Source: Cytophagales bacterium (GTDB taxonomy: Bacteria > Bacteroidota > Bacteroidia > Cytophagales > Spirosomataceae). From it: a stretch of DNA of 64,000 bases. The notes under the pieces were generated by a model. It saw only the letters and a list, made by a program, of their open reading frames with translations. It was not told where the DNA came from and searched no databases. The translations under genes and the position numbers were made by a program. This document shows positions 16,800-27,437 of the stretch, in pieces. Position 1 is the first letter of the stretch. Every line of letters starts with the position of its first letter. Location: NCBI GenBank assembly GCA_024742395.1, contig JANSYO010000003.1, forward strand, positions 62,001 to 126,000, written 5' to 3'.

Positions 16800-18371
16800 C
16801 TAATTGTAACCCGGATTATGTTTGAAATTAGGGTTAGCATCTATTTCATTTTGAGGAATATCAATATACTCTCTTCCCGGCTGATAAGCTCCCGTTCCGC
16901 TACTAGCTGATTTCAATTCAGGATGGTTAACTAACCTTTCAACAATTAATCCCCATCTTAATAAATCATAGTATCTGGTTCTTTCCAGCGAAAGCTCCTT
17001 TACTCTTTCGTGCTCAATATCCTGCATGGTCATACTCAGATCAAATGGAGGCATGTCTGCTCTGGCTCTTACTAAATTCACAGCATCTACTGCTGCTTGC
17101 GTAGCTCCGCCGCCGTTCCAGCCACCTATCTCAGCTTCTGCATACATAAGTAATACATCAGCGTATCTCATAAGTCTTAAGTTATTGCCAGACTGGTGCC
17201 ACCCGTTAGTCTGCGAGCCTGTATATCCTTTCTTAACATCAAGGTGCTTACTTGCATAGATGGTATTTCTACCATCGTTGTATACCTCTTTGTAGCTTTT
17301 GCCCAGGTAAGTAGTCGATTTCAATTCTCTTCCTTTGTAAGTAGTGGTTTCGTCAGTATCCCAGAAAAGAGTCTCAAAAGCACGTGGGTCTACTTCTCCA
17401 TTCACTGTTTTCTCATCCAGAAATAGGTCAAGAGCCCATTTATTAATTTGCATACCGTCTTGTCCGGTAAAGCCTGCCGGTGCTAAATCAGGATGAAACG
17501 CTGCTCCTTTCCCTGTACCCGGAGCATCTCCGCCCCAGCCTTGGTTTCCATCAGAAATAAACTGTATCTCGAAAATAGACTCAGAGTTATTCTCGGTATC
17601 CTCGCTAAAGTTATCGCCGTAATCTTCTGTTAAAGAGTAAAGGCCACTGTCAATGACTTTTTTAAATTCTGTTTTTGCCTTAGCATAGTCTTCCAAATAC
17701 AAATGAGCTTTACCCAAATAGGAAGTGGCTGCTCCCCAGGTAGCTCTACCCAGGTTTGCGGAATCCCATGTCTTAGGCAATAAACCTTGAGCTGCTGTAA
17801 AATCAGCTATAATTTGTTTCCAGGTTTCTTCCGGAGCCGCCTGAGTGATGGCATCAGGATCTTCAATTTCAGAAAAAGGCTCAATAATTAGCGGCACGTT
17901 TCTCCAGTTATTAACTAACTGAAAATAATGGTATCCTCTGATGAAATGAGCTTCACCAATGATGGCATCTCTTAAAGAAGGATCCATATCAATGTTTGGT
18001 ACATTAAAGATGACCTCGTTTGCTCTGGTAATGGCCTGATAGTGTGTACTCCACACCCAGAAAGTACCATTACTTGTAGAGATACCGTTAAAGGCCCCTA
18101 CCGCGGTTCTTTCAGATGTACCATAGGCATTCACTACATCGTCTCTGTAATCTGAGGTAAAAATCTCAAATCTGCTGTAGTTCCAAATATGCGTAAACGG
18201 ACTGTATGCACCTAAAATACCTTTTGTAGCATCTTCTGACGTTTTCCAGAAAGACTTAGGTGTGATGGCATTCGGGTTACTCTGCTCCAGTATATCTTCA
18301 TTACAAGAGTAGAAAATTCCCGTACTAAGCAGCATTACTAATGCTGAAGTTATTTTCCAATTGATTTTCAT
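16800..18371 (-). CDS. SusD/RagB-family nutrient-binding lipoprotein
   Basis: 523 residues, lipoprotein signal with lipobox FYSC (Cys23). An N-terminal SusD-like_3 region (TPKSFWKTSEDATKGILGAYSPF) precedes TPR-like helices and a C-terminal RagB/SusD part ending in YIDIPQNEIDANPNFKHNPGY, the standard finish of this branch. It is encoded 21 bases after its SusC partner. Glycan ligand unknown; the fucosidase and sulfatases further along suggest a sulfated fucan, though the distance is over 10 kb. Confidence 0.94.
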   Translation of the reverse strand: MKINWKITSALVMLLSTGIFYSCNEDILEQSNPNAITPKSFWKTSEDATKGILGAYSPFTHIWNYSRFEIFTSDYRDDVVNAYGTSERTAVGAFNGISTSNGTFWVWSTHYQAITRANEVIFNVPNIDMDPSLRDAIIGEAHFIRGYHYFQLVNNWRNVPLIIEPFSEIEDPDAITQAAPEETWKQIIADFTAAQGLLPKTWDSANLGRATWGAATSYLGKAHLYLEDYAKAKTEFKKVIDSGLYSLTEDYGDNFSEDTENNSESIFEIQFISDGNQGWGGDAPGTGKGAAFHPDLAPAGFTGQDGMQINKWALDLFLDEKTVNGEVDPRAFETLFWDTDETTTYKGRELKSTTYLGKSYKEVYNDGRNTIYASKHLDVKKGYTGSQTNGWHQSGNNLRLMRYADVLLMYAEAEIGGWNGGGATQAAVDAVNLVRARADMPPFDLSMTMQDIEHERVKELSLERTRYYDLLRWGLIVERLVNHPELKSASSGTGAYQPGREYIDIPQNEIDANPNFKHNPGYN

Positions 18372-18392
18372 ATTCTTATTATTTTATCTCTT

Positions 18393-21300
18393 TTAAAAAT
18401 TGACCTGAAGACCTACTTGATAATTCTTAGGCATTGGGTATGCACCTTCATCTACACCTTCATTAAATAACCTTGGGCTACCTCTGTAATTATTACCTAC
18501 TTCAGGGTAATAGCCTGTGTATTTGGTTAGTGTGAATAGATTCTGGCTGCTCAGATAGATTCTTGCACTGCTCATTCCAAGTCTTTCCAGGGCTCCGTTT
18601 GAAATAGAGTAACCCAGCTGAATATTCTTTAATCTAAAGAATGAACCATCTTCCAGATAAAAATCTGAGAATCTCCTGTTAAAGCCAGGGTCTGTTTGCG
18701 TGTTTCTTGGAATATCTGTATCCGTATTTGAAGGGGTCCAGGCATTTAATGCATTGGCTAGGTAGTTCCCTTCTGTATCAAAATATCCTCGGTACCTTGT
18801 TCCGTTCAAAATCTTGTTGCCGCCCACACCATCAAAGAAAAGGGTAACATCAAAGTTTTTGTACTCACCGTTAAAATTCAGACCATAGATAATGCCCGGA
18901 GCCGGGTTTCCGATGTAGGTTTGGTCACTGTTATCTACTCTGCCGTCACCGTTTAAGTCTTTAAACTTCAGATCTCCTGCACGAGGCTTATTGAAATCAT
19001 TGGCTGCCAAAGCCTCCTCATCTGTCTGATAAATCCCGTCAGTAACAAACCCGAAGAAAGCTCCGATCGGCTGTCCTACATCTGTTTTTGTTGACTTCAG
19101 TCCGTTTGAGGTAAACTGCCCTTGTATAATCGGTGTAGCTCTACCTAAGGCCGTCACTTCATTTTCCATTACCGTGAAATTGGCACTTATCGAGTACTTA
19201 AAGTCCTTACCAAAATTGTCATAGTAATTCGCTAAAAACTCAAAACCATTGTTTCTAACGCTGGCTGTATTAAAAGGTACTGCATTTCCGAAACCCGTAT
19301 AAAGCGGAAGCGAAAGTGCGACAAGAACATCCTCAGAGTTCTTAATGAAGTAATCCATTGTAAACTGAAGTTTGTTCTGAAGTGTGTTAAATTCCAAACC
19401 AATATCTGTGGTTTTTGTGGTTTCCCAGGTAATGTTTGGATTCACCCCTTTAGTAATTGAGTATCCTTGTAGTCTTGTTTGCCCGGCACCAATTATATAA
19501 TCTGAATTTAGATTCAGTTCAGGATCAATAGCGTAGGCGTTTACATTGTTAGATCCTATTTCACCATAACTTGCCCTCAGTTTCAAATCAGAAATACCCG
19601 AAACATTCTGCATGAATGGCTCATTGCTGATATTCCAACCAATTGCCGCAGATGGGAAAGTACCCCATCTCAGATCTTCTCTAAACAGAGATGAACCATC
19701 ACGACGTAGGGTAGCAGTTAATAAATATCGGCTGTCAAAGGTGATGTTGGCACGACCGAAATAAGACATCAAACCCGTTTCGTAAGCGTTTGAAGGAGCT
19801 TGAGCTCTGTCGCCAGCAGCAGAAGCTACTCTAATATCATTGCTAGGGAAATTTCTAGCCACTATACCTAGAGAGCGACCTTTAGCTACCTGTGAAGAGT
19901 AACCACCTAGGATGTCTATCTGGGCTTTCCCAAACTGTTTGAAGTAATTCAATGTATGTTCTGTCAGATACGACAAGAAATTAGAATTGCTTTCATTTAG
20001 CTCTGCAAAAGGCTTATTACCGGTTGGTGTATCATTGTGCTTATACTTGGGCGTAAAAGTGTAATTATTAGAGTTTGACATGTCAACACCCACATTAAAT
20101 TTATACTTCAGTCCGTCAACAATCTCAAGAGTAGCATCTATATTACCTAGTAGACCATTTGAAGTATTGGTTCTATCTTCAATAGTTGCTATACCCAAAG
20201 AGTTAGTCAAATTACCTACCCCGGCATAATTCCCTAAACTGATAGTTTGGCCGGAAGGTACGTTGGTTCCGGTAAATTCGCCATTTTCATCATAAATAGG
20301 CACAGTAGGAATCATATCCCGCTCTCTGCTGAAATAATTGTTCGGGTTATTGATTGCTCGGTTTACACCTAAGGTTTGTTGTAGTTTAAATCTGCCTTTG
20401 GTATAGCTGGAGTTTACTCTAAGATTTGTACGGGAGAAATCAGATTCTTTAACAATACCTACCTGATCTAAATGATTGATTGAGAAACTCATAGTAGTGT
20501 TTTTCGACCCACCGCTAATACTCAGTCCAACGTTAGAAATAGGTGCATTTCTTAGACTTTCTCTCTGAATATCAGAATCTATATTTGGATTAAACTCAGT
20601 ATCATTCGCCGGAAATCTTGGGTTGCCATCGTTGTCTCTAGCCCTGTTTACAATATCAGCATACTGACGAGCATTGGCCCAATCAATCAAATTAGCTGCC
20701 TTTTGAATACCTGTACTTGCATTAAAATTGATAGATAAATCACCGGTTCTACCTTTCTTGGTGGTAACAATTATCACCCCGTTTGCAGCTCTGGAACCAT
20801 AAATGGCAGTAGCCGATGCATCTTTAAGTACAGAAACACTTTCAATGTCCTGTGGGTTAATGGAGCCCATACCGCCGGTAAGCATTCCATCAATTACATA
20901 TAAAGGACCCGCATCAGATAAAGTACCCGAACCTCTGATGGTTACTTTCATTGGAGAATCAGGTGAGCCTCCTTGTGGCGAAACACGCACACCAGCCATT
21001 CTTCCTTTTAAAGTACTGGTAGCATTAGATGTAGCAAATTTACCTAGCTCTTCAGCATCCACAGAACTTACAGACCCCGTTAAATCACTCTTTTTCTGAC
21101 TACCGTATCCAATTACCACCACCTCACTTAGGGCGTTTGCATCTTCAGCCAGACTTACATTTATAATAGATTGATTACCTACCACAATTTCCTGATCAAC
21201 ATAGCCGATATAACTGAATACCAGCCTACTCTCAGGCCCACTTACGGTTATTTTATAGTTACCGTCCATGTCAGTAACCACCCCTGTATTGGTTCCTTTC

Positions 21301-21470
21301 TGAACCACACTGGCACTAGGCAAACCAGACTGGTCTGCAGCAGATACGATTTTCCCGGTGATTTGCCTGGACTGGCCATAGGACTGACCAATAAATAAGA
21401 GTAAGATGATGGCTGCCAGAGACCCCGCCTTCATCCTCATCTTTCGAAATTCTTGTAACGTTTTCTTCAT
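18393..21470 (-). CDS. SusC/RagA-family TonB-dependent transporter
   Basis: 1025 residues. Signal anchor (about 15-33, ending SYG-QS), carboxypeptidase-regulatory-like domain (35-115), linker ALSEVVVIGYGSQ, plug with TLKGRMAGVRV, IRGSGTLSDAGPLYVIDG and VLKDASATAIYGSRAANGV, then the barrel ending YQVGLQVNF. The Phe terminus is the outer-membrane insertion signal. First gene of a two-gene operon. An alternative start lies ten codons in (MRMKAG), which would give a more ordinary signal peptide length. Confidence 0.96.
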   Translation of the reverse strand: MKKTLQEFRKMRMKAGSLAAIILLLFIGQSYGQSRQITGKIVSAADQSGLPSASVVQKGTNTGVVTDMDGNYKITVSGPESRLVFSYIGYVDQEIVVGNQSIINVSLAEDANALSEVVVIGYGSQKKSDLTGSVSSVDAEELGKFATSNATSTLKGRMAGVRVSPQGGSPDSPMKVTIRGSGTLSDAGPLYVIDGMLTGGMGSINPQDIESVSVLKDASATAIYGSRAANGVIIVTTKKGRTGDLSINFNASTGIQKAANLIDWANARQYADIVNRARDNDGNPRFPANDTEFNPNIDSDIQRESLRNAPISNVGLSISGGSKNTTMSFSINHLDQVGIVKESDFSRTNLRVNSSYTKGRFKLQQTLGVNRAINNPNNYFSRERDMIPTVPIYDENGEFTGTNVPSGQTISLGNYAGVGNLTNSLGIATIEDRTNTSNGLLGNIDATLEIVDGLKYKFNVGVDMSNSNNYTFTPKYKHNDTPTGNKPFAELNESNSNFLSYLTEHTLNYFKQFGKAQIDILGGYSSQVAKGRSLGIVARNFPSNDIRVASAAGDRAQAPSNAYETGLMSYFGRANITFDSRYLLTATLRRDGSSLFREDLRWGTFPSAAIGWNISNEPFMQNVSGISDLKLRASYGEIGSNNVNAYAIDPELNLNSDYIIGAGQTRLQGYSITKGVNPNITWETTKTTDIGLEFNTLQNKLQFTMDYFIKNSEDVLVALSLPLYTGFGNAVPFNTASVRNNGFEFLANYYDNFGKDFKYSISANFTVMENEVTALGRATPIIQGQFTSNGLKSTKTDVGQPIGAFFGFVTDGIYQTDEEALAANDFNKPRAGDLKFKDLNGDGRVDNSDQTYIGNPAPGIIYGLNFNGEYKNFDVTLFFDGVGGNKILNGTRYRGYFDTEGNYLANALNAWTPSNTDTDIPRNTQTDPGFNRRFSDFYLEDGSFFRLKNIQLGYSISNGALERLGMSSARIYLSSQNLFTLTKYTGYYPEVGNNYRGSPRLFNEGVDEGAYPMPKNYQVGLQVNF

Positions 21471-22050
21471 AGTTAAGGATATTTTGAATGGTATAATCTT
21501 CCGTAGATCCGGAGATACAGACTTAAGTAATTGTATAAGCTGACTGTAGTGACCAGAATCAACTTTACAAAATTCTATTATTTATCAAAATCAGTCTATT
21601 AACCAAAAAGCATATGACAATACTATTTTAACATGACCTATGCGAAGAATGCCAAGCCAGAAAAATATCATTTGATAATAAAGCCAAAGTAGAGCCTTTT
21701 AAAACTGATAGCCTATGTCAAATATTAAATAGGTAGCCAATGATAGAATTGCACATTTTTGTATTATTTAGGGTCATAATACGCCAATAATGCCTACTAA
21801 ATATAATTATTCCACGACTTCTAGAACAATATGAGATCAGCAATTCAATCGCCTTCTGCACAGAGAGCAATATTATTTAAGCCTTACAAATAGAATTGTA
21901 TACAAAGTAGACAGGCGGTTTAATGCTAATATAATACCATATTTTGCCAAAAACGCCTTATATGTCAAAGGTGGTGCACACTATGCAGGCTTAGCCCTTC
22001 GCCAATTTATCATTAGCCCTGGCAAGAAACTTTCTATATGGATTATTCTC
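21471..22050. other. Intergenic region upstream of susC
   Basis: 580 A+T-rich bases without an open frame of note. It must hold the susC promoter, but no TAnnTTTG box in the right orientation was recognised. A weak inverted repeat GTATTA/TAATAC lies at 21761-21782. Confidence 0.5.
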
Positions 22051-22983
22051 TTAACTGATACCTGAGGCAATCTCGTCAAAGAGAGCTTTAGGAAGGAGGC
22101 CGGCGTTCCAATCGGCCATTGTAGATTTTATTTGTTCAATTTTCCTGGCTCCCATAACCACGCGGTTTGCTTCAGCCATTGAAAACAGAAAACGCTGAGC
22201 TAAACTGGAGATCTTCATCCCTTCTCTATCGGCTATCGCTTTGAGCTTCCTGGCATTTTTAACGTCTTTTGCGGTGATCCATTCATCATTAGGAGGATTT
22301 GTCACATATTGCTCGTATCGATTACCCAAAAGAGAAAAATGTAGAGCCGAAGCCGCATAGTAAGCTACGCCTGCTTCATGATTATGCGGCAAGTCTTTTT
22401 TAAAACCGTCCAGATTGCAAGCATCTACTTTAAGAAAACCAGAAACTACCTGAAAATTATCTTTATTGATATAAGGCCTGAAACCATCAGTAGGGTTTCC
22501 TCCAACTCCTAATGAACGGGCATATCCTTTCTGAACAAAACCCTTTAATGTATCCAGCACCTCATCCATTCTTTCTAAAGGAACCAAATACGGCTCATGA
22601 AGAAACAGCAGATCCACATAATCTACACCAAGAGTTTCCAGACTCTCTTCCACGCTTTGAGTCATCCTGGATGCACTGTAATCCACTACAGTATCATGGG
22701 CGTTTTCACTTTTTAACCTGCCTACCTTGGTAGATATAAATGGACGCTCACCTTTCCATTGTTTTAATGCCTTTCCTACTACCGTTTCAGACTGGTTATA
22801 TGAAGGTGAGGTATCCAGAGATCTGATTCCGTTCTCAAAAGCATACAGAAGACAATCAACAGACTCGTCATAATTAGTTTCACCCCATACTCCACCAAGT
22901 CCCGAACATCCATAGACCAATCTGGATCCATGACTGAAAGGATAATTAGCATTATTAATATCGTCTAAGTAGGTAGGAGTCAT
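22051..22983 (-). CDS. Aldo/keto reductase (L-fucose dehydrogenase-like)
   Basis: 310 residues. The aldo/keto reductase catalytic tetrad is present: D57, Y62, K86 and H129 (TSPSYNQSE, STKVGR, FLHEP). The sequence resembles the D-threo-aldose/L-fucose 1-dehydrogenase branch. In the non-phosphorylative pathway this enzyme oxidises L-fucose to fuconolactone in the cytoplasm. A fuconolactonase and a mutarotase lie in the same window, supporting that role. Single gene with a divergent gap to the next AraC gene. Confidence 0.8.
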   Translation of the reverse strand: MTPTYLDDINNANYPFSHGSRLVYGCSGLGGVWGETNYDESVDCLLYAFENGIRSLDTSPSYNQSETVVGKALKQWKGERPFISTKVGRLKSENAHDTVVDYSASRMTQSVEESLETLGVDYVDLLFLHEPYLVPLERMDEVLDTLKGFVQKGYARSLGVGGNPTDGFRPYINKDNFQVVSGFLKVDACNLDGFKKDLPHNHEAGVAYYAASALHFSLLGNRYEQYVTNPPNDEWITAKDVKNARKLKAIADREGMKISSLAQRFLFSMAEANRVVMGARKIEQIKSTMADWNAGLLPKALFDEIASGIS

Positions 22984-23173
22984 AATAAATAGATTTTAGG
23001 TGCTTGATTTCATCCTGTCGATTTTCCCATAGTGCCTTGACCAAAACCTGAACAATGGGTATTGGTTTTCGCATTTATTATCAAAAGGTAGCTGCAAAAC
23101 TAGATATCCTGAGTGGCCCTATTCTCCCATAATTTGGCATTTGCCTGTATTATTTTGGGAATCCATTCAAAAA

Positions 23174-24016
23174 CTATACCTTATCAGATTCTCTCCGGTA
23201 TTCACCAGCAGATTTACCCGAGTACCGCTTGAATTGCTTTGCAAAATATGTCCTGTTTTCGAAGCCCACTTTGTAAGCTATTTCATTAATGGATAAATCA
23301 GAAAACAAAAGTAAATGCTGAGCTCTCTCTATTCTTAGTTGATTGATATAAGGTAATGGCCTAAGGCCCACATAGCGAAGAAACACACGGCTGAAATAAT
23401 CTTCATTCTGATTAGCTATTGACGCCAAACCCTTAACTGTAAGTCCACTATCATAGTTCTCATGGATATGTAAAAGAACAGCCGAAAGCTTGCTCAAACC
23501 TTTTAAATCAGGCTCGGCTTTTGGATTATCGGAATCAATAAATCGTGAAATAAGCTGTAGAATGATTCCACTTGTCTCTAAATATCTGCCCGTTTCAGTA
23601 CGCCTCAAATTCACGTCCAATTGACTCAATAAAGTATATTCAGGTTCGTGATTAACCAATGCCCTGTTAGGATTCAGGTCTACCAAACGTTGAAACAAAA
23701 CTTGATCCACTTCTGAGGCTTTTACCTCAAAGAGCAAACTACTTCGCTGCTTTAATGAAGCTTCAGAACGCAATACTTCCTCAATATGAACATAGTACTG
23801 AATCATATAAGAGTCGCAGAAATAATTTGATAATGTAAAGCTTGGGATAAGATACATGTGCCCTGCTTTCAACGCTTGAACCTCTCCATTTAAAGTCACC
23901 TCGGCTCTTCCATCATCTATGAAATAAAGTCGGTAAAATGGACTTATTATATTTTTATAGTTCCATCTTGAATCTAAGGAAACTTTGGCCGTATTGAGCA
24001 ATACAAATTCATTCAT
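23174..24016 (-). CDS. AraC-family transcriptional regulator
   Basis: 280 residues. N-terminal cupin-like sensing domain (RWNYKNIISPFYRLYFIDDGRAEV) and C-terminal double helix-turn-helix (TVKGLASIANQNEDYFSRVFLRYVG; second motif ending FAKQFKRYSGKSAGEYRR). It is transcribed away from the five-gene cytochrome/DUF1501 operon at 24189 and is therefore its probable activator. The intergenic region contains a 10-base perfect palindrome. Confidence 0.9.
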   Translation of the reverse strand: MNEFVLLNTAKVSLDSRWNYKNIISPFYRLYFIDDGRAEVTLNGEVQALKAGHMYLIPSFTLSNYFCDSYMIQYYVHIEEVLRSEASLKQRSSLLFEVKASEVDQVLFQRLVDLNPNRALVNHEPEYTLLSQLDVNLRRTETGRYLETSGIILQLISRFIDSDNPKAEPDLKGLSKLSAVLLHIHENYDSGLTVKGLASIANQNEDYFSRVFLRYVGLRPLPYINQLRIERAQHLLLFSDLSINEIAYKVGFENRTYFAKQFKRYSGKSAGEYRRESDKV

Positions 24017-24086
24017 TCACTTTTAGGTCCATATTTAAGCATTTAAAACCCTCATAAGAAATACAAAAATATAATAAATGTCGGTT

Positions 24087-24096
24087 TTGTTAACAA
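24087..24096. promoter_or_regulatory. Palindrome TTGTTAACAA in the araC/cytochrome operon divergent gap
   Basis: A perfect 10-base dyad in the 172-base gap between the AraC gene and the operon. Such symmetric elements could be bound by the AraC protein or by another regulator. Location is the only support. Confidence 0.3.
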
Positions 24097-24188
24097 CAAA
24101 GTCTCTTTTGACAAACTGTATTTATACAAAGACAGGTACCTTTATGTTTAGAATTGCGAGAAGCTTCAACCCTGAAAAAAAAAGTTAG

Positions 24189-27100
24189 ATGATTAGGAAG
24201 TTAAGCCCATATTTAAAAGCCGGTATAATTGCCACTTTTGCTTTTACTATGGTATCCTGTGGACCGGAGTTACCTGAAGAGCTAGAGGTGGTCATAGATA
24301 CTCTACCCGAGGAATTAGACTATAATTTACACGTTAAACCCATTCTATCTGATAAATGCTTTGCCTGCCATGGACCTGATGAAGCGAAACAAAAAGCCGG
24401 TCTCCGACTTGACATTGCCGAAGCCTCCTATGCCGAATTACCCGAAAGCCCGGGGAAAAACGCTATTGATCCGGGAAGCTTAAAAGGTAGTGAAGTTTTT
24501 CACCGCATTACCTCCACAGATCCTGATGTAGTCATGCCTACTCCTGACTCACATCTTAGCCTCTCAGATTATGAAAAGGCCGTATTGATTAAATGGATTA
24601 AAGATGGAGCAGAGTATAAAGAACATTGGGCTTTTGTTAAACCCGAAAAAACAAAAATTCCGAAAGTAAAAAACAAGGAGTGGGCAAAAACACCAATCGA
24701 TCATTTCATACTGGCAAAAATTGAAGAAAAAGGCCTGAACCCCTCTTTACCAGCCGATAAGGAAACCTTAATCAGAAGAGTTACTTTTGATTTAACTGGT
24801 CTGCCGCCTACTCCTAAAGAAATAGCAGATTTTAAAAATGATAAAAGTCCTAAGGCTTACGAAAATTTAGTAGATCGACTCCTGGCATCACCCCACTATG
24901 GAGAAAGAATGGCTACGGACTGGCTTGATTTGGCCCGTTTTGCAGATACACACGGCTACACAGTAGACAGGGTCAGAGACATGTCACCTTACCGCGACTG
25001 GGTAATTAAATCATTTAATAAAAATCAGCCTTACGATGAATTCATCCATTGGCAGCTAGCCGGAGACCTGATGCCAAACCCAACAAAGGAAATGCTCATC
25101 GCTACAGCGTTTAACCGTAATCACCAGCAAAACATGGAGGGCGGCATCATAGAAGAGGAGTTCAAGGCAGAATATGTAGTGGACCGAACGAATACGCTTG
25201 GTGATGCATTTCTGGGACTTTCTGTAGGCTGTGCTAAGTGCCATGATCATAAATATGATCCATTATCACAAAAAAACTACTACGAGCTTTTCAGCTTTTT
25301 TAATAATGTAAAAGAAGCTGGACAGATCTCCTGGGACGATGCCCTGCCTACACCTACCTTACTGCTTCCTACTGCAGAGCAGGAAAAGGTAATCAACTTT
25401 ATAGAAACCAAACTAACGTCTGAAGAAGCAAAGCTTGAAAAAATTATTGCTCAGGGACAGACGGACTTTGAGCAGTGGATAAAAAATGAAACATACAAAC
25501 ACCTGATCTCACAAAAAACACCTTCAGTAGGTTTAACCGGCAACTATGATTTTGAGAAGCTTAGCATCAATAACAGCATTAACAGGAATCAAAAAGGATT
25601 TATGGCTATTGAATCAGGAGCCAGAGAAAAGCCACAGTTTACAGATACGCCATCAGGCAAGGGATTGAAGCTCAATGGTGACGCCTGGCTGGATACCGGA
25701 GGAGCCGGAATTTTCGGAAAGTCTGATCCTTTCACTGTATCTATCCAAACCTATATACCAAAAGAGTTTACAGAAGGCGTGATTTTTCACAAGGGCATTT
25801 CTGAGAGACTTTATAATTTCAGAGGCTATCATATTTATCTTAGAAATAACGGAACCTTAGAAGCCAATATAGCTCATACAGCTCCTTCAAATGCCATTTT
25901 AAAAGCCAGCAAAACAAAGATTCCGAGAGAACAATGGATCACCTTAAGCATGACCTATGATGGTTCTTCTAAAGCTAAGGGGCTTAAGGTTTATTTGAAT
26001 GGCAAAGAGCTGGAACTCGTCACAGAAACTGACGAATTAACTAAAGACATACTTTTTGATAGAAAGAAATTCAAACAGCAACCTAATCTGCAAATAGGTG
26101 GCTGGAGCCGTGGTTACGGATTAAAAAATGGACTTGTTGATAATATTCTTGTGTACAACAGAGCCCTTACTTCTTACGAAGTGGCTATTCTGGCCAATAA
26201 AAAAAGCTGGAAAGAAATCTGTTCTAAAAGCCCGAGTTCATTAACACAGGAAGATAAAAAAGCTTTGAAAGAGTATTATTTCGGAGTTCTTTACAAACCG
26301 GCTTTTGACCAGCTTCAGAAAATTCAGATTAACCGTAAACAGCTGGCAGACTCCACTGAAGATGTCAAGGAAATCATGGTCATGAAAGAAATGGCCAAGC
26401 CCAGACAAAGCTATATTTTGGAACGTGGTAATTATGACGCTCTGGGCGAAAAAGTATTCCCAAACACACCTGAGAGCATCTTGCCCATGCCAAAAGAACT
26501 GCCTAAAAACAGATATGGACTGGCTCAGTGGCTCACCCACCCTGATCACCCCCTTACTGCAAGAGTAGCAGTAAACAGAATGTGGCAGAACCTTTTCGGG
26601 GTAGGCATCGTCAAAACGTCGGAGGATTTAGGAAACCAGGGAGAGTTACCAACTCATCCTAAACTCTTAGATTATTTGGCAATAGAATTCATGGAATCTG
26701 GCTGGGACGTAAAAAAGTTAATGAAAGAAATGGTCATGACTGCCACCTACCAGCAAAACTCTATTGCCACTAAAGAGCACAAAGAAAAAGACCTTGAAAA
26801 TCGTTTCCTGGCCAGGGGACCTTCAAACAGGCTGACAGCTGAGATGATCAGAGACAACGCCCTGGCAGCCTCTGGGTTACTAGTTAAGAAAATTGGCGGT
26901 AAAAGTGTGAAGCCCTACCAGCCGAATGGTCTATGGGAAATCAATAACACCAAATATGAAGCGGATACCGGAGATGCCGTTTACAGACGAAGTTTATATG
27001 TTTTAATTAAGCGATCTGTACCGCATCCTACCCTTGCCACCTTTGATGGAAATTCCAGAAGTTACTGCATAATCAGACGTCAGAAAACTAACACACCTTT

Positions 27101-27434
27101 GCAAGCTTTGGTCACCTTAAATGACCCAACATTTGTGGAAGCTTCAAAAGTATTGGGAGAGGAAATGGCAAAAATAAAGGACACTAAGCAGGCCATCAGT
27201 TCTACTTATTTGAAACTAACAGGCAAATCTCCATCCATAAAAGAACTGGAGCTTTTGGCTGAATTACAATCAAAAGAATTCAGTGATTTTAAAAGGAATC
27301 CATCAAAAACGGAAGGCTGGCTGGCAGCAGGCTATTATGAAGTAGATGAGAAATTAGATGCCGCCACTGTAGCATCTAATGCTGTTGTGGCTAACCTCAT
27401 TATGAATTCAGATGCCACCTTAATGAAAAGATAA
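24189..27434 (+). CDS. Planctomycete-type cytochrome/DUF1549/DUF1553 lipoprotein with LamG-like domain
   Basis: 1081 residues. Lipobox MVSC (Cys24). Domain order: PSCyt1 cytochrome with C57-x2-C60-H61, DUF1549/PSCyt2 (about 165-375) containing a second CxxCH-type motif (CAKCHDHKYDP near residue 347), a concanavalin A/LamG-like beta domain (about 510-670), then DUF1553/PSD1 (about 770-1050). Proteins of this plan are abundant in Planctomycetes and in some marine Bacteroidota beside sulfatases and glycan genes; their reaction is not established. First gene of the operon, three bases before the next. Predicted periplasmic or surface-facing. Confidence 0.9.
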   Translation: MIRKLSPYLKAGIIATFAFTMVSCGPELPEELEVVIDTLPEELDYNLHVKPILSDKCFACHGPDEAKQKAGLRLDIAEASYAELPESPGKNAIDPGSLKGSEVFHRITSTDPDVVMPTPDSHLSLSDYEKAVLIKWIKDGAEYKEHWAFVKPEKTKIPKVKNKEWAKTPIDHFILAKIEEKGLNPSLPADKETLIRRVTFDLTGLPPTPKEIADFKNDKSPKAYENLVDRLLASPHYGERMATDWLDLARFADTHGYTVDRVRDMSPYRDWVIKSFNKNQPYDEFIHWQLAGDLMPNPTKEMLIATAFNRNHQQNMEGGIIEEEFKAEYVVDRTNTLGDAFLGLSVGCAKCHDHKYDPLSQKNYYELFSFFNNVKEAGQISWDDALPTPTLLLPTAEQEKVINFIETKLTSEEAKLEKIIAQGQTDFEQWIKNETYKHLISQKTPSVGLTGNYDFEKLSINNSINRNQKGFMAIESGAREKPQFTDTPSGKGLKLNGDAWLDTGGAGIFGKSDPFTVSIQTYIPKEFTEGVIFHKGISERLYNFRGYHIYLRNNGTLEANIAHTAPSNAILKASKTKIPREQWITLSMTYDGSSKAKGLKVYLNGKELELVTETDELTKDILFDRKKFKQQPNLQIGGWSRGYGLKNGLVDNILVYNRALTSYEVAILANKKSWKEICSKSPSSLTQEDKKALKEYYFGVLYKPAFDQLQKIQINRKQLADSTEDVKEIMVMKEMAKPRQSYILERGNYDALGEKVFPNTPESILPMPKELPKNRYGLAQWLTHPDHPLTARVAVNRMWQNLFGVGIVKTSEDLGNQGELPTHPKLLDYLAIEFMESGWDVKKLMKEMVMTATYQQNSIATKEHKEKDLENRFLARGPSNRLTAEMIRDNALAASGLLVKKIGGKSVKPYQPNGLWEINNTKYEADTGDAVYRRSLYVLIKRSVPHPTLATFDGNSRSYCIIRRQKTNTPLQALVTLNDPTFVEASKVLGEEMAKIKDTKQAISSTYLKLTGKSPSIKELELLAELQSKEFSDFKRNPSKTEGWLAAGYYEVDEKLDAATVASNAVVANLIMNSDATLMKR

Positions 27435-27437
27435 ACT

